Assembly (NCBI GenBank): GCA_963807975.1
Contig: CAWEDV010000001.1
Span: 2,108,001-2,172,000 of the forward strand
Direction: 5' to 3'
Length of the DNA: 64,000 nt
From: JAACFF01 sp963807975
GTDB taxonomy: Bacteria > Chloroflexota > Anaerolineae > Promineifilales > Promineifilaceae
The notes beneath the pieces were generated by a model, which had not been told where the DNA came from, searched no databases, and was given only the letters and a program-made list of their open reading frames with translations. How positions within the stretch are numbered: the first letter of the stretch is position 1; every line of letters starts with the position of its first letter. This document shows, one piece after another, positions 51,852 to 61,021 of the stretch. Both the position numbers and the translations under genes were made by a program.

Positions 51852-52655
51852 TCAGCCAGTCACCTCTGGCTCGTCCTTGGGTTTGAAATAGCGGATGATA
51901 AAGAGGCTGATGACTGCCGAAATAGCCACGACTCCTTCAATAACCAGCACATGCCAATCCTGCATAGCTCCGAAGACGGCGACGGAATTAACCAGTGTAT
52001 GCCAGCCAATGGCTGCGAAGAGCCAGATAATACTCTTGCGTAAAAAGACCTGTAAGACAAGGATGGAGAGGGAGAGGTGTAAGATGATGGCGAAAACCCG
52101 CTCCATGGCACCCACGAGGAACATCCATGGGGGAGAGTTGACCAATTCTTGGATTTGCTGCGCGCCGGCAGTGATCGCCTCGGGATTGTTAGCCAACTGA
52201 TCTGCAGGCACAAGAGATTCAATCAATCCACTTTGATAAATATAAACGTTAGCCACGGTTGTTGCCGCCAACAGGCCAACAATGATGGACTCCACCCCGC
52301 CCCAGCCGGCACCAAACATCAGGCCTCGATCCCATTGGCGCGCATCTTTCACAAAAAAGCGGTAGAAGATATAGCGCATTATCTCTTCAAAAAGGCCTGC
52401 GGATAAACCAAGGAGCAAGGCAGCGAGGGCAACTTGAACCACAGCTTCCCCATCGCCCATAATGCCCTCAATAATGGGGTTGAGGACAAATTGGTTGAAG
52501 GGGATATGGAGAAGCTGGGATGCAACAAAACCAACAGCACCCAACAGGAAGAGCGACCAGCGCACCTTGTAACGTCGCACCAGCCAGATGCCGAGAAGGA
52601 CGGGCAGAACAATCATGAGGAGGGAGTTTAGGGTAAGCAATATATAGACCATCAT
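51852..52655 (-). CDS. YhfC-family intramembrane protease
   Basis: 267 residues with about seven membrane helices. The motifs of the YhfC group (related to CPBP/PrsW glutamic proteases) are seen: LFEEIMRYIFYR (about 88-100), WGGVESIIVG (about 118-128) and a late His pair, AIILHLSLS and IGWHTLVNSV. The substrate is unknown. It is the second intramembrane protease in the window, of a different family from the one at 6490. Start ATG 52655 or the next ATG; no ribosome site decides. Confidence 0.8.
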   Translation of the reverse strand: MMVYILLTLNSLLMIVLPVLLGIWLVRRYKVRWSLFLLGAVGFVASQLLHIPFNQFVLNPIIEGIMGDGEAVVQVALAALLLGLSAGLFEEIMRYIFYRFFVKDARQWDRGLMFGAGWGGVESIIVGLLAATTVANVYIYQSGLIESLVPADQLANNPEAITAGAQQIQELVNSPPWMFLVGAMERVFAIILHLSLSILVLQVFLRKSIIWLFAAIGWHTLVNSVAVFGAMQDWHVLVIEGVVAISAVISLFIIRYFKPKDEPEVTG

Positions 52656-52773
52656 AGTTACTAATTATATCGCCCCATCGGTAGCACGCTATAGCTTGTA
52701 TGATCATTCGGCTGTCTGCTGACAAGGTTTCCATTCCTCGCGATTCGGCAAAGTGCGAGCCAAGAATGCTCGT

Positions 52774-53286
52774 CTACTGGGACAATGGCTGTTGGGACGA
52801 AGGGAAGGGGAGCGAGAACGATCGATACAGACATATGCCCAGTAGGAATGTGCAGTAGGCAAATAGGGTTACGCTGATGGCCAGGATAAATGTGCCGGTA
52901 ATGAAGCTGAGTAGCGGGGTTACAGCCGTTCCAACCCCGGGAACTTGGTATTGGGCGCTCATTGTTGGGCCAATAACGGCCGATCCCAAACGATAGCCAG
53001 GACCATAGAGAGGGAAGATCAGGAAGTCGTTCCAAATCAATCGGGCGATGAAGAGGGAGGCCCGGTTCAGTTGTTTAAAACGGGTCAGGAGTATGCCCAC
53101 CAGTAGCGAATCCATAATGGGGATAGGAATAAAACTCAGTAGAGTGCCCAGGGCGAAGGCGGCGGCAAGGCTGCCCGCGGGATGGGCGGGATTACGCAGC
53201 TCTTGAAGCTCCTCCCGGAACCGCTCGCGCGCAAGGGTAAGTGTTTGTATTAGACTTGATAAGCGGTTATTTAAATGTCGTCGCAT
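52774..53286 (-). CDS. DUF2062 membrane protein
   Basis: 170 residues from ATG 53286 with GGAGA 7 bases upstream. DUF2062 proteins have two to three membrane helices and a conserved AAAFALGTLLSFIPI-type first helix, present here at about 40-60, and IWNDFLIFPLYGPGYRLG in the middle. The family is often found near glycosyltransferases and has no proven function. It is divergent from the next gene, a large membrane protein. The two could be functionally linked. Confidence 0.8.
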   Translation of the reverse strand: MRRHLNNRLSSLIQTLTLARERFREELQELRNPAHPAGSLAAAFALGTLLSFIPIPIMDSLLVGILLTRFKQLNRASLFIARLIWNDFLIFPLYGPGYRLGSAVIGPTMSAQYQVPGVGTAVTPLLSFITGTFILAISVTLFAYCTFLLGICLYRSFSLPFPSSQQPLSQ

Positions 53287-53418
53287 ATGATTTCTCCATA
53301 TTTGTACTGCCTGACAAACGTAGTTTGTGCGCCTTTAGTTCCCGCGATTTGCTCTGCCTGAATCTGGTGCAGGGCTGCAGTTTAGTAAGCGTAGGCTCCC
53401 CGTAGCGGAGAGGATATA

Positions 53419-55947
53419 ATGCGACGCATGGCTGAACTTTCTCCCACAAAACGACGAGGGCTGTATTTGGTAGCGATTTTCGCGCTTTATCTGGCCATCG
53501 CCTGCCTGATCACGTGGCCATTGATTGTGAATCTGGGTAGCTTATTAGTGGGACGAACTTCGGACGCGATGGTGCACTACTGGAACGGCTGGTGGTTCCA
53601 ACAAGCACTACAAATAGGGCAGTCTCCCTTTCAAACTGATCTGCTCAATTTCCCGGATGGGGTCAGTCTGGTCACGCACAATTTCGCTTTGCTGAATATC
53701 ATGCCCTGGCTGCTGCTGGAACCGATTATTGGTGGCATAACGGCTTACAATTTGATCATTCTATTGTCGCTGGCCCTGTGCGGCTGGGGGATGTATTTGC
53801 TGGCAGATGAACTGCTGGAACAGCGGCATGCAGCCTTTATTGCTGGGCTGATCTATATGGCCTGGCCTTTCCGCCTCTCGCAGCTTGACCATCCCAATCT
53901 CGTGGCCACATTTTGGATTCCCATCTTTTTCCTCTTCTTGATCCGTGTTCTACGTGATTCGCATTGGCTGGATGGATTGTGGGCCGGAGTGGCCCTGGCG
54001 TTGGTGGGATACACGCGCTGGCAGCTGCTGATCCCGGTCAGTATGATGACGTTGATTTTTATGTTGGGAACTGCCAAATCATGGATTTCCCATTGGCGCG
54101 AGACAGTGCCACGCCTGGTGTTGGCGGGCGTGATCGGCTTTGTGGCTCTGCTGCCACCGGCAGTGATGCTGGTCGGAGAACAGTTAAATTCTGATATTTC
54201 AGCCGATGTGATCTACGAAGAAGATGAACGGAATATGTCCACTGATTTACTGGCATACCTGACACCCAGCAAACGACATTTCATATTAAACGCGACGATG
54301 AAGCCGCTGGTGGATAGTTATTACAAAGAGCGCACACCGGGGCGGCGTTATCCCACCTATATCGGCCTAAGCGTGCTAATCCTGGCCGCGATCGGGCTGA
54401 TCAAGCGTTGGCGCGAAACCTGGTTTTGGCTGCTGATGGCTCTGGTTCTGATCGGTCTTGCTGCAGGGATGGCATGGCGCGTGAACGGGCAGACCATTAC
54501 GGCCGTACCCACACTCTATAAACTGCTGGCCCCACTGCAGGCAGCGCGCTTGATGCGCGTGCCTGAGCGGTACGTGATGTTTCTAGCCCTGCCAGCAGCC
54601 GTGCTGGCGGCTTATGGCTGGAGATCTGTGATCAGTTTGCGGCAGCTCTCACGCTGGCGATTGCCGCTGACTGTGCTGCTGGGCCTGGTCATTCTCTTTG
54701 AGTATCAATCGTCACCTTTGCAATCACAATACACCGAGTACGACAAGCAAGTATTTGAACAACTGGCACAGGAACCAGGAGAGTTCGCCATCCTAAATAT
54801 TCCTCTGCGCTACCGTTTTTCTAAGGAGTACCAGTTCGAACAAACGATTCATAAACAGCCGATCTTGCAAGGGCATGTTTCCCGTGAACCAGAGAATCTA
54901 TACCGCCTGATCGAGGAAAGTGAATGGCTGGACGGCATGCCGGACTTGGAGGTAGACCCGGGCTTCCTCATGGCGCAGTTGAATGAGGCCGGGGTCGGCT
55001 ATGTAGTGCTGTCGCAGCACCTTCTGGAAGATCCCACTTGGCGGCTGTGGAAACGACATGTACCCTATGCCCCATATCACAAAGATGACCGTTACCTGGT
55101 GTATGCCACTGCACCGCAAATTGGGCGTGAGCTTGACCAACCACAGGAAATGATGCCTGGATTGGGAACGACTGAGCGGTCATTGACAGCTTACTGCGGG
55201 GAGAAAGAGACAACAGCCGTGGCGGCCATTACCTGGGTAACAACAGAGACGCTGCCGGAAAATGTGGGTCTTCAGCTCTTGGCTGCCTCCGAAGAAACAG
55301 GTGCAGAGCAGTCTGGAGCAGTGGTCCCACTCGTCGATGGTTGGCCCTCGAGCCAATGGCCTGTGGGAACTGTTACGCGGCAGGCATATGAGATTGATCT
55401 TCCAGCGGAATATGATCCGTTTAAGATAACCTTGCAGATGATTGATCTGCAGCAGCAAACACCAGTTGGCGAACCGACCCCAATGGGCAGGGTCGATGCT
55501 GAGTCTTGCACAATAGATGGTGCAGGTACAGAACCAGCCAATCTGTTTTTCGGCGACGGGCTGAGGCTGCTCTCCTACGGGGCAGCACAAGAATCTGGGG
55601 AGTTGGTGATCAACCTGCACTGGCTGGCGGAAGAGCGACCTGGCGCCGCGTACAAGTTTTTTATTCGTATTACCGACCCGCAGACAAATGAGGTTGTTGC
55701 GCAGATCGATACCATGCCCTTGAATTGGAGTTTTCCGACAACGGACTGGAAAGCGGGTGAGCTGGTTGCAGACGAGATCCGCGTGCCGTTGGCTGGGGTC
55801 GCACCCGGTGATTATGAGTTGGCCATGGGCGTCTACCTGGAGGAATCCGGAGAACGGCTGCCGGTAACTGGCGCCGGCGGTGGACTGCGTGTTGACGATA
55901 TTGGGCGGTTGGTACTGCCCGTGATTGTGCCGGTTAACGAAGAATAG
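53419..55947 (+). CDS. Large membrane glycosyltransferase-like protein (GT-C type) with C-terminal beta domains
   Basis: 842 residues, ATG 53419 with GGAGAGG 6 bases upstream. Residues about 10-440 hold 10-11 membrane helices, with an extracytoplasmic TSDAMVHYWNGWWFQQAL (about 45-62) that resembles the DxD/ExD acid site of GT-C transferases. A soluble part of about 400 residues follows, with at least two beta-sandwich modules (VGLQLLAASEETG ... and LVINLHWLAEERPGAAYKFF ... DYELAMGVYLEESGERLP) that may bind a glycan. It is not close to the big glycan locus and is not in an obvious operon. Function uncertain; YfhO-type proteins are an alternative. Confidence 0.7.
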   Translation: MRRMAELSPTKRRGLYLVAIFALYLAIACLITWPLIVNLGSLLVGRTSDAMVHYWNGWWFQQALQIGQSPFQTDLLNFPDGVSLVTHNFALLNIMPWLLLEPIIGGITAYNLIILLSLALCGWGMYLLADELLEQRHAAFIAGLIYMAWPFRLSQLDHPNLVATFWIPIFFLFLIRVLRDSHWLDGLWAGVALALVGYTRWQLLIPVSMMTLIFMLGTAKSWISHWRETVPRLVLAGVIGFVALLPPAVMLVGEQLNSDISADVIYEEDERNMSTDLLAYLTPSKRHFILNATMKPLVDSYYKERTPGRRYPTYIGLSVLILAAIGLIKRWRETWFWLLMALVLIGLAAGMAWRVNGQTITAVPTLYKLLAPLQAARLMRVPERYVMFLALPAAVLAAYGWRSVISLRQLSRWRLPLTVLLGLVILFEYQSSPLQSQYTEYDKQVFEQLAQEPGEFAILNIPLRYRFSKEYQFEQTIHKQPILQGHVSREPENLYRLIEESEWLDGMPDLEVDPGFLMAQLNEAGVGYVVLSQHLLEDPTWRLWKRHVPYAPYHKDDRYLVYATAPQIGRELDQPQEMMPGLGTTERSLTAYCGEKETTAVAAITWVTTETLPENVGLQLLAASEETGAEQSGAVVPLVDGWPSSQWPVGTVTRQAYEIDLPAEYDPFKITLQMIDLQQQTPVGEPTPMGRVDAESCTIDGAGTEPANLFFGDGLRLLSYGAAQESGELVINLHWLAEERPGAAYKFFIRITDPQTNEVVAQIDTMPLNWSFPTTDWKAGELVADEIRVPLAGVAPGDYELAMGVYLEESGERLPVTGAGGGLRVDDIGRLVLPVIVPVNEE

Positions 55948-56044
55948 ATCTTGACGACTAACTTGACTGGATTATTTATTCACTTCCTGAGATTCGTCTT
56001 GCGACCTAGTTGGTTAATGGAGGTTAGATATCGACAAAGTTCAA

Positions 56045-57121
56045 TTGGTTGAACAACTGCTGGCATGGTGGGACGAGGGGCATCGTCCCCTGCCCTGGCG
56101 TGAGAGTTCAGATCCGTATGGTATCTGGATCTCAGAGGTGATGCTGCAGCAGACGCAGATTACCACAGTGCTGCCATATTTCCAGCGTTGGATGGAATGC
56201 TTTCCCACGGTGCAGACGCTGGCCGAAGCTTCTCTGGACGAGGTTCTAAAACAGTGGGAAGGTCTGGGCTACTACAGCCGGGCGCGCAATTTACATGCGG
56301 CGGCAAAGATAGTGGTTGAGGACTACAAAGGACATATGCCGAGCTCAGTGAAGGAACTGCTGCTGCTGCCCGGAATCGGTCGTTACACAGCAGGGGCTGT
56401 CGCTTCGATCGCCTTTGGCCAAAGCGCTCCGGTCCTGGATGGTAATGTAATTCGGGTGTTCAGCCGCTTGACTGATCTGGATGAGGACATTAGCAAGGGC
56501 AAGACCCAGAGATTTTTATGGCAGCTTGCCGGGGATCTAGTGCCAGAAGAGCGCCCTGGTGATTACAATCAGGCGCTCATGGAAGTAGGGCAATTAGTCT
56601 GCCAACCGGGAATTCCGCACTGCGCAGATTGCCCGCTTAGCGAGCTTTGTCTCGCCCGCGAGCGAGGAACGGTGGAGCAGCGCCCCGTGCGCCCACCGCG
56701 CAAGCGAACACCCCATTACGATGTTGTAGCCGGCGTCATCTGGAAAATTGAGGAGCATTCAGCCACAGCCCCGTTCTTGATCGCACGACGACCGCTATCA
56801 GGGCTGCTGGGTGGTTTATGGGAGTTCCCCGGAGGAAAGCAGGAACAGGGGGAAAGCCTGGCCCAGGCACTAAGACGTGAGATTTGTGAAGAACTGGCTC
56901 TGGATATCAGCGTAGGCGAACAGCTCACAGTCGTCAAACATGCCTATACTCATTTCCGGATCACCCTTCATGCTTTTCATGCCTGGGCAAATGGTGGAGA
57001 GGCACAAGATATCGGCGTCGCGGGTCATGCCTGGGTTTCAATGGCTGACCTTGATCAATATGCTTTTGCGGCAGCTGACCGCCACATCATCGCCGCCTTA
57101 AAAATCGCACTGCGGTCATGA
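56045..57121 (+). CDS. mutY: A/G-specific adenine glycosylase MutY with Nudix-like C-terminal domain
   Basis: 358 residues from TTG 56045. MutY removes adenine paired with 8-oxoguanine. Catalytic Glu in WISEVMLQQTQ (about 28-38), the HhH motif LLLPGIGRYTAGAVAS, Asp in VLDGNVIRV and the Fe-S ligands C-x6-C-x2-C-x5-C (CQPGIPHCADCPLSELC). The last 130 residues form the Nudix-related 8-oxoG recognition domain (GGLWEFPGGKQEQGESL). A normal GGAGG at 56019-56023 lies 6 bases before an in-frame ATC (56030-56032) but 21 before the TTG, so an ATC start with 5 more residues is possible. An in-frame stop lies just above it. Confidence 0.93.
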   Translation: MVEQLLAWWDEGHRPLPWRESSDPYGIWISEVMLQQTQITTVLPYFQRWMECFPTVQTLAEASLDEVLKQWEGLGYYSRARNLHAAAKIVVEDYKGHMPSSVKELLLLPGIGRYTAGAVASIAFGQSAPVLDGNVIRVFSRLTDLDEDISKGKTQRFLWQLAGDLVPEERPGDYNQALMEVGQLVCQPGIPHCADCPLSELCLARERGTVEQRPVRPPRKRTPHYDVVAGVIWKIEEHSATAPFLIARRPLSGLLGGLWEFPGGKQEQGESLAQALRREICEELALDISVGEQLTVVKHAYTHFRITLHAFHAWANGGEAQDIGVAGHAWVSMADLDQYAFAAADRHIIAALKIALRS

Positions 57122-57147
57122 TAGCTGAAAACACCCTAAAGGAATAA

Positions 57148-58014
57148 ATGGGCAGCCTTCTTTTTTTGTTTTCTATTGGCTGTTCTCGTATGATCACGCG
57201 AAACTTGGGATTTATTTATATGGGATCAACTATCACGGTCGTTTTCTTTTGGCTTGGCGAACGCCTGCGGGATCTATCGATGTGGCCGGTTAACCTGGTG
57301 CGGGATTTTCCGATTCGCGCCGGTCGACTACTGCGCACTTTGGCCAGGGCGATTAATGCCATCCTTTTTTTTACCCCCGAACTGCTGGATGCTGTGCGCA
57401 ACCGGGAGATTGGTTCGTGGCTGGGTATGAAATTCGGCCATTTTGCCGATTGGTTGCACCAGTTTTTGACCCAGGTTTTTGACCTTTTTGGCGGGCCAGA
57501 ACTAGGGGAATTCCTCATTCACCTGACCACAAAAACGACGCCCCTGACGGGTGATGAAATCGCGATTATCTCGCAAATTTTAGGGTCACAGGCGATGCGT
57601 TACGGGGATGTACGCGTGGTGGAAGGGGGACTATTTGACTTGATTTTTCGTTTGAATGGCAATCTTGCGTTCGCCACATGGCACAGTATAAATCTGCCGC
57701 GAACGGGCAGGCATACGCGCGAAAACCGAGGCATCGTGGTTCACGAATTAACCCATGTATACCAGTATGAGCGGGTCGGCTCGCGATATTTGGGTGAGGC
57801 GATCTATATGCTGATCAAGACGAGGCGAGACTGCTATAATTATGGGGGAACCCAAGGGTTGATAGCAGCATGCGCCGTTGGACGGCAATACCGGCACTAT
57901 AACCGGGAGCAGCAGGCGATGATCACTCAGGATTATTACAATCGCAGCGTAAAAGGGTTGGCATTAGATTCGTACGAACCCTTTATCGCGCAGGTACGGT
58001 CTGGCGTGCTGTGA
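57148..58014 (+). CDS. Membrane protein with HELTH zincin motif (DUF4157-like)
   Basis: 288 residues from ATG 57148 (AAGGA upstream). One or two hydrophobic segments occur in the first 45 residues. The centre has VVHELTHVYQYERVGSRYLGEAI (written here as two parts: VVHELTHVYQYER and VGSRYLGEAI), the HExxH zinc motif and downstream Tyr/Glu pattern of DUF4157-type zincins. The end reads IAACAVGRQYRHYNREQQAM. DUF4157 domains often accompany contractile injection or toxin systems, but no such genes are here. The stop overlaps the next gene by four bases (GTGA), so translation is coupled with the peptide-binding protein. Confidence 0.7.
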   Translation: MGSLLFLFSIGCSRMITRNLGFIYMGSTITVVFFWLGERLRDLSMWPVNLVRDFPIRAGRLLRTLARAINAILFFTPELLDAVRNREIGSWLGMKFGHFADWLHQFLTQVFDLFGGPELGEFLIHLTTKTTPLTGDEIAIISQILGSQAMRYGDVRVVEGGLFDLIFRLNGNLAFATWHSINLPRTGRHTRENRGIVVHELTHVYQYERVGSRYLGEAIYMLIKTRRDCYNYGGTQGLIAACAVGRQYRHYNREQQAMITQDYYNRSVKGLALDSYEPFIAQVRSGVL

Positions 58015-60017
58015 GACTTCCCTCCTGTTTCCCGTCTTTACTGCTAGTTACCGCTCTGGGGCTCATCTCCTGCCAGGCCGATCCCGGCACAACGGTTGTG
58101 GAGAGCACGCCGACAGCAGCGGCAACCACTAATCCGGAACCGGTACGACCAACGGCTACGCCGGCGACGATTGTGCCCACGGGTAAACATCTGACGATTT
58201 GCATGGCCGAAGAACCCACAACGCTCTATTGGCACGGCCGTTCAACCGTATTTGATGAGGCGGTGCTGCATGGAATTTATGAAAACGATCTGACGACGCT
58301 TTCTTTTTCTTTCCAGGCCGTTGGATTAGAAACAGTTCCCAGTCTTGCTCAAGGGGATGCCGCTTTCCGGGTTGTCCCAGTTGATGCTGGGGACAAAGTC
58401 GTCGATGCAGCGGGAAATGTGATCTCGCTGGAGCTAGGCAGCCAGGTAATTAATGCCGACGGTGAATTGGAAACCTTTAATGGCAGCACATTGCTCATGC
58501 AGCAGTTGGTAGTCGACTTCCTGATGAGGCAGCGTTACTGGGCAAATGGGCAGCCCGTAACGGCCGCCGATTCTATTTACAGCTTTCATCAGGCGGCGCA
58601 TCCCGAATCGCCGGCTGACACATTCAAAATTGAGCGTACTGCCAGCTACGAGGCCACGGGTAATCTCAGTGTGCGCTGGGCGGGGCTGCCAGGTTTTAGG
58701 GACGAGAACTACCAGACAAATTTCCACCACCCACTTCCACAGCACGCATGGCGCGAACTGACCTTTGCCGAGTTAGGGACGGCTGAAGCATCAAGCCGGC
58801 TGCCCATGGGCGATGGCCCTTACCGCATCATCGAATGGCTGCCTGGAGAAATGATCCGTCTGAGGCCAAATCCCTACTATTATCGCGTGAATGCAGATTT
58901 GCCGCGCTTGGACAGCGTAACCTTCAAATTTATCCCCGATCGAAACCAGCGCATTTCCCAACTGTTGGCCGGCGAATGCCAGATCATCACCCACGAGCAG
59001 CTTGACCAGGAGCTTATTCCTTTTTTCATGGAAGCGCAGGATGCCCAGCTAGTCAACGCTTCCATTCGACCGGGTCCCGAGCGTTGGCAGATAAGTTTTG
59101 GCATCAATTCGGCCAACGATTACGGGGACGGCAGCGGACGCCCTGACTGGTTTGAAGATACCAGGGTACGCCAGGCAGTGGCGATGTGTATCAACCGCCA
59201 GCAGATCATTGATTCCGTTCTCTCCGGTTATGCATTTATTCCCAATAGTTATCTACACGCGGTCCACCCCTTTAATGCGGAAGAGGCCATTTTCTGGCCA
59301 TTTGATCGCAGCGCCGCGAATGCTCTGCTCGATGAAGTGGGATTGCTAGACAATGATTTCGATGCTTTACGTGAAGATACAAGCAGCGGCGCCGATTTTC
59401 GAGTATCTTTGATCACCAGTCATGATCAAACCGAGAGGGCTGTGGCGGCAATGCTCAGGGATATGCTGCTCGAGTGTGGTATCGATGTCGTAATTGAGTC
59501 TTTATCCGACCAACTGCGTTTTGCGGAAGGGGCGGAGAATCGGGTCAATGGCCGTCGCTACGATCTGGCGCTAACGAGCGCTTCGACGAGCCATATTCCA
59601 AACTGCGCACAATTTGGCTCGTGGGAAATCAGCGGGCCGGATACAGAGCAAAACCCTGCAACGAGCCTGCCCTATGTGGGCTGGGATGGCCAGAACCACA
59701 CGGGCTGGTCAAATCCTGATTTTGATAATGCATGCCTATCTGCCAATCAGGCCATGCCCGGAACAGTCGACCATGCCCTATACCATGAACAAGCACAGAC
59801 CATTTTTTCGCAAAACCTACCTGTACTGCCGCTGTTCTTTGTGCCCAAAACCACGGCGACCAGTCCGCATATATCCAATATCGACAATGATCCATCGCAA
59901 AACTCAGAATTATGGAATCTATATGCGATTGATATAATCAATTCGGACGATCGTGAGGTGGCGACAAATAACAGCAATGGGGGGAAAAGTGAGGCAAACC
60001 GCGGAAAGCAAGGGTGA
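58011..60017 (+). CDS. Extracellular solute-binding lipoprotein, family 5 (peptide/nickel type)
   Basis: 668 residues, start GTG 58011 overlapping the previous stop. Signal peptide with lipobox LISC (cysteine near residue 21) and a Thr/Pro-rich linker. The SBP_bac_5 core begins near 50 and shows QRYWANGQPVTAADSIYSFHQ, GDGPYRIIEWLPGEMIRLRPNPYYY, RVRQAVAMCINRQQII-like (TRVRQAVAMCINRQQ) and a late LPLFFVPKTTAT. Such proteins bind oligopeptides or other solutes for an ABC importer. No permease or ATPase lies beside it, so it is an orphan binding protein, coupled to the zincin-like protein. The convergent rimK gene ends 17 bases away. Confidence 0.88.
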   Translation: MRLPSCFPSLLLVTALGLISCQADPGTTVVESTPTAAATTNPEPVRPTATPATIVPTGKHLTICMAEEPTTLYWHGRSTVFDEAVLHGIYENDLTTLSFSFQAVGLETVPSLAQGDAAFRVVPVDAGDKVVDAAGNVISLELGSQVINADGELETFNGSTLLMQQLVVDFLMRQRYWANGQPVTAADSIYSFHQAAHPESPADTFKIERTASYEATGNLSVRWAGLPGFRDENYQTNFHHPLPQHAWRELTFAELGTAEASSRLPMGDGPYRIIEWLPGEMIRLRPNPYYYRVNADLPRLDSVTFKFIPDRNQRISQLLAGECQIITHEQLDQELIPFFMEAQDAQLVNASIRPGPERWQISFGINSANDYGDGSGRPDWFEDTRVRQAVAMCINRQQIIDSVLSGYAFIPNSYLHAVHPFNAEEAIFWPFDRSAANALLDEVGLLDNDFDALREDTSSGADFRVSLITSHDQTERAVAAMLRDMLLECGIDVVIESLSDQLRFAEGAENRVNGRRYDLALTSASTSHIPNCAQFGSWEISGPDTEQNPATSLPYVGWDGQNHTGWSNPDFDNACLSANQAMPGTVDHALYHEQAQTIFSQNLPVLPLFFVPKTTATSPHISNIDNDPSQNSELWNLYAIDIINSDDREVATNNSNGGKSEANRGKQG

Positions 60018-60034
60018 ATCTTACTCTGTTGGGA

Positions 60035-60961
60035 TTAGCGGCGTCGCTGCTGCCGCTGACGCTTTTCCAGAAAACCAACAATCTGTTGGGCAATGTCCAC
60101 GCCCGTCACCCCCTCAATGCCCTCCAGTCCAGGCGATGAATTAACCTCCAGCAGCAGCGGGCCGCGCTGGGATTGGATGAGGTCAACACCAGCCACACCT
60201 AAACCGTGCGCTTTGGCCGCAGCAATGGCCAATTTAGAGGTGGCGGCATCGGGTGTGATGGAGATGGCTGATCCACCACGGTGCAGATTGGCCCGGAAAT
60301 CTCCATCGGCGGCGATACGCTCCATGGCAGCGATGCAGAGATCACCGACGACGATGATCCGTGTATCGCGACCCTTTGACTCGGCCAGATACTCTTGAAC
60401 GAGCGCCTGCCGGCTGGCACGATGCACTTTATCAAGTACAGCAGCAGCGGTAGCCAGGTTCTTAGCCAAGACGACACCCTTCCCCTGTGTACCACGGACC
60501 AGCTTGATCACCACTGGCAAGCCGCCAACGACATTCACTGCCGAAAAGAGCGCCTTAGGTTGGGCGATGACGGCCGTCCTTGGAATGGGCAGGCCAGCGC
60601 GATTCATACACTGTAAACTCTGCAGTTTATCCCGCGAGCAGGCGATTGCCGAGGCGACGGCGGTGGTCAGAACTCCTAACGCTTCAAACTGGCGAACGAC
60701 CGCCAAACCGTAAAAGGTGATAGAGGAACCAATGCGTGGGATGATCGCATCAACCTCTGGGATATGTCCGGTACGGGTTAAGCCAAGGGGTCCGCTGGTG
60801 ATCAACTTGGGTCTAGGATTGCCTTCGGTGGCCAATCCTACCTCCACGGCGACCGCCAGCGTGTCAATCACATTTACATCATGCCCACCATTGCGCGCGG
60901 CTTGCACAAGACGGCGAGTACTGTAAAGGGATTTATTACGCGAAAGAACAGCTATACGCAT
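60035..60961 (-). CDS. rimK: RimK-type ATP-grasp ligase
   Basis: 308 residues from ATG 60961, which gives the usual start MRIAVLSRNKSLYS. RimK enzymes add glutamate to ribosomal protein S6, or related alpha-L-glutamate ligases add amino acids to cofactors. ATP-grasp motifs: KLVRGTQGKGVVLA, LVQEYLAESKGRDTRIIVVG and LLEVNSSPGLEGIE. A perfect promoter places the transcript start exactly at this ATG, so the mRNA is probably leaderless. The protease partner often found with rimK is not in the window. It overlaps, in the opposite strand, the upstream part of the next gene's frame. Confidence 0.85.
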   Translation of the reverse strand: MRIAVLSRNKSLYSTRRLVQAARNGGHDVNVIDTLAVAVEVGLATEGNPRPKLITSGPLGLTRTGHIPEVDAIIPRIGSSITFYGLAVVRQFEALGVLTTAVASAIACSRDKLQSLQCMNRAGLPIPRTAVIAQPKALFSAVNVVGGLPVVIKLVRGTQGKGVVLAKNLATAAAVLDKVHRASRQALVQEYLAESKGRDTRIIVVGDLCIAAMERIAADGDFRANLHRGGSAISITPDAATSKLAIAAAKAHGLGVAGVDLIQSQRGPLLLEVNSSPGLEGIEGVTGVDIAQQIVGFLEKRQRQQRRR

Positions 60962-60967
60962 GACCAT

Positions 60968-60996
60968 GTTATAGTTTCCCGCACCATTTCAGTCAA
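60968..60996 (-). promoter_or_regulatory. Promoter of rimK (leaderless)
   Basis: On the minus strand TTGACT (60996-60991), a 17-base spacer and TATAAC (60973-60968). The expected start 7 bases downstream is 60961, the A of the ATG chosen for rimK. Confidence 0.75.
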
Positions 60997-61021
60997 GAAA
61001 AGGCATGATCGTGAGGTGAGC

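Noticed and set aside
57148..58014. Idea that the DUF4157-like gene marks an injection system
   Set aside because: No sheath, tube, baseplate or AAA+ genes of contractile systems occur anywhere in the window, so only the HExxH domain is reported.
60881..61021. 47-codon N-terminal extension of the GT2 gene
   Set aside because: It would overlap the rimK promoter and start; the extension has no domain features, and an AGGTG site precedes ATG 61022.
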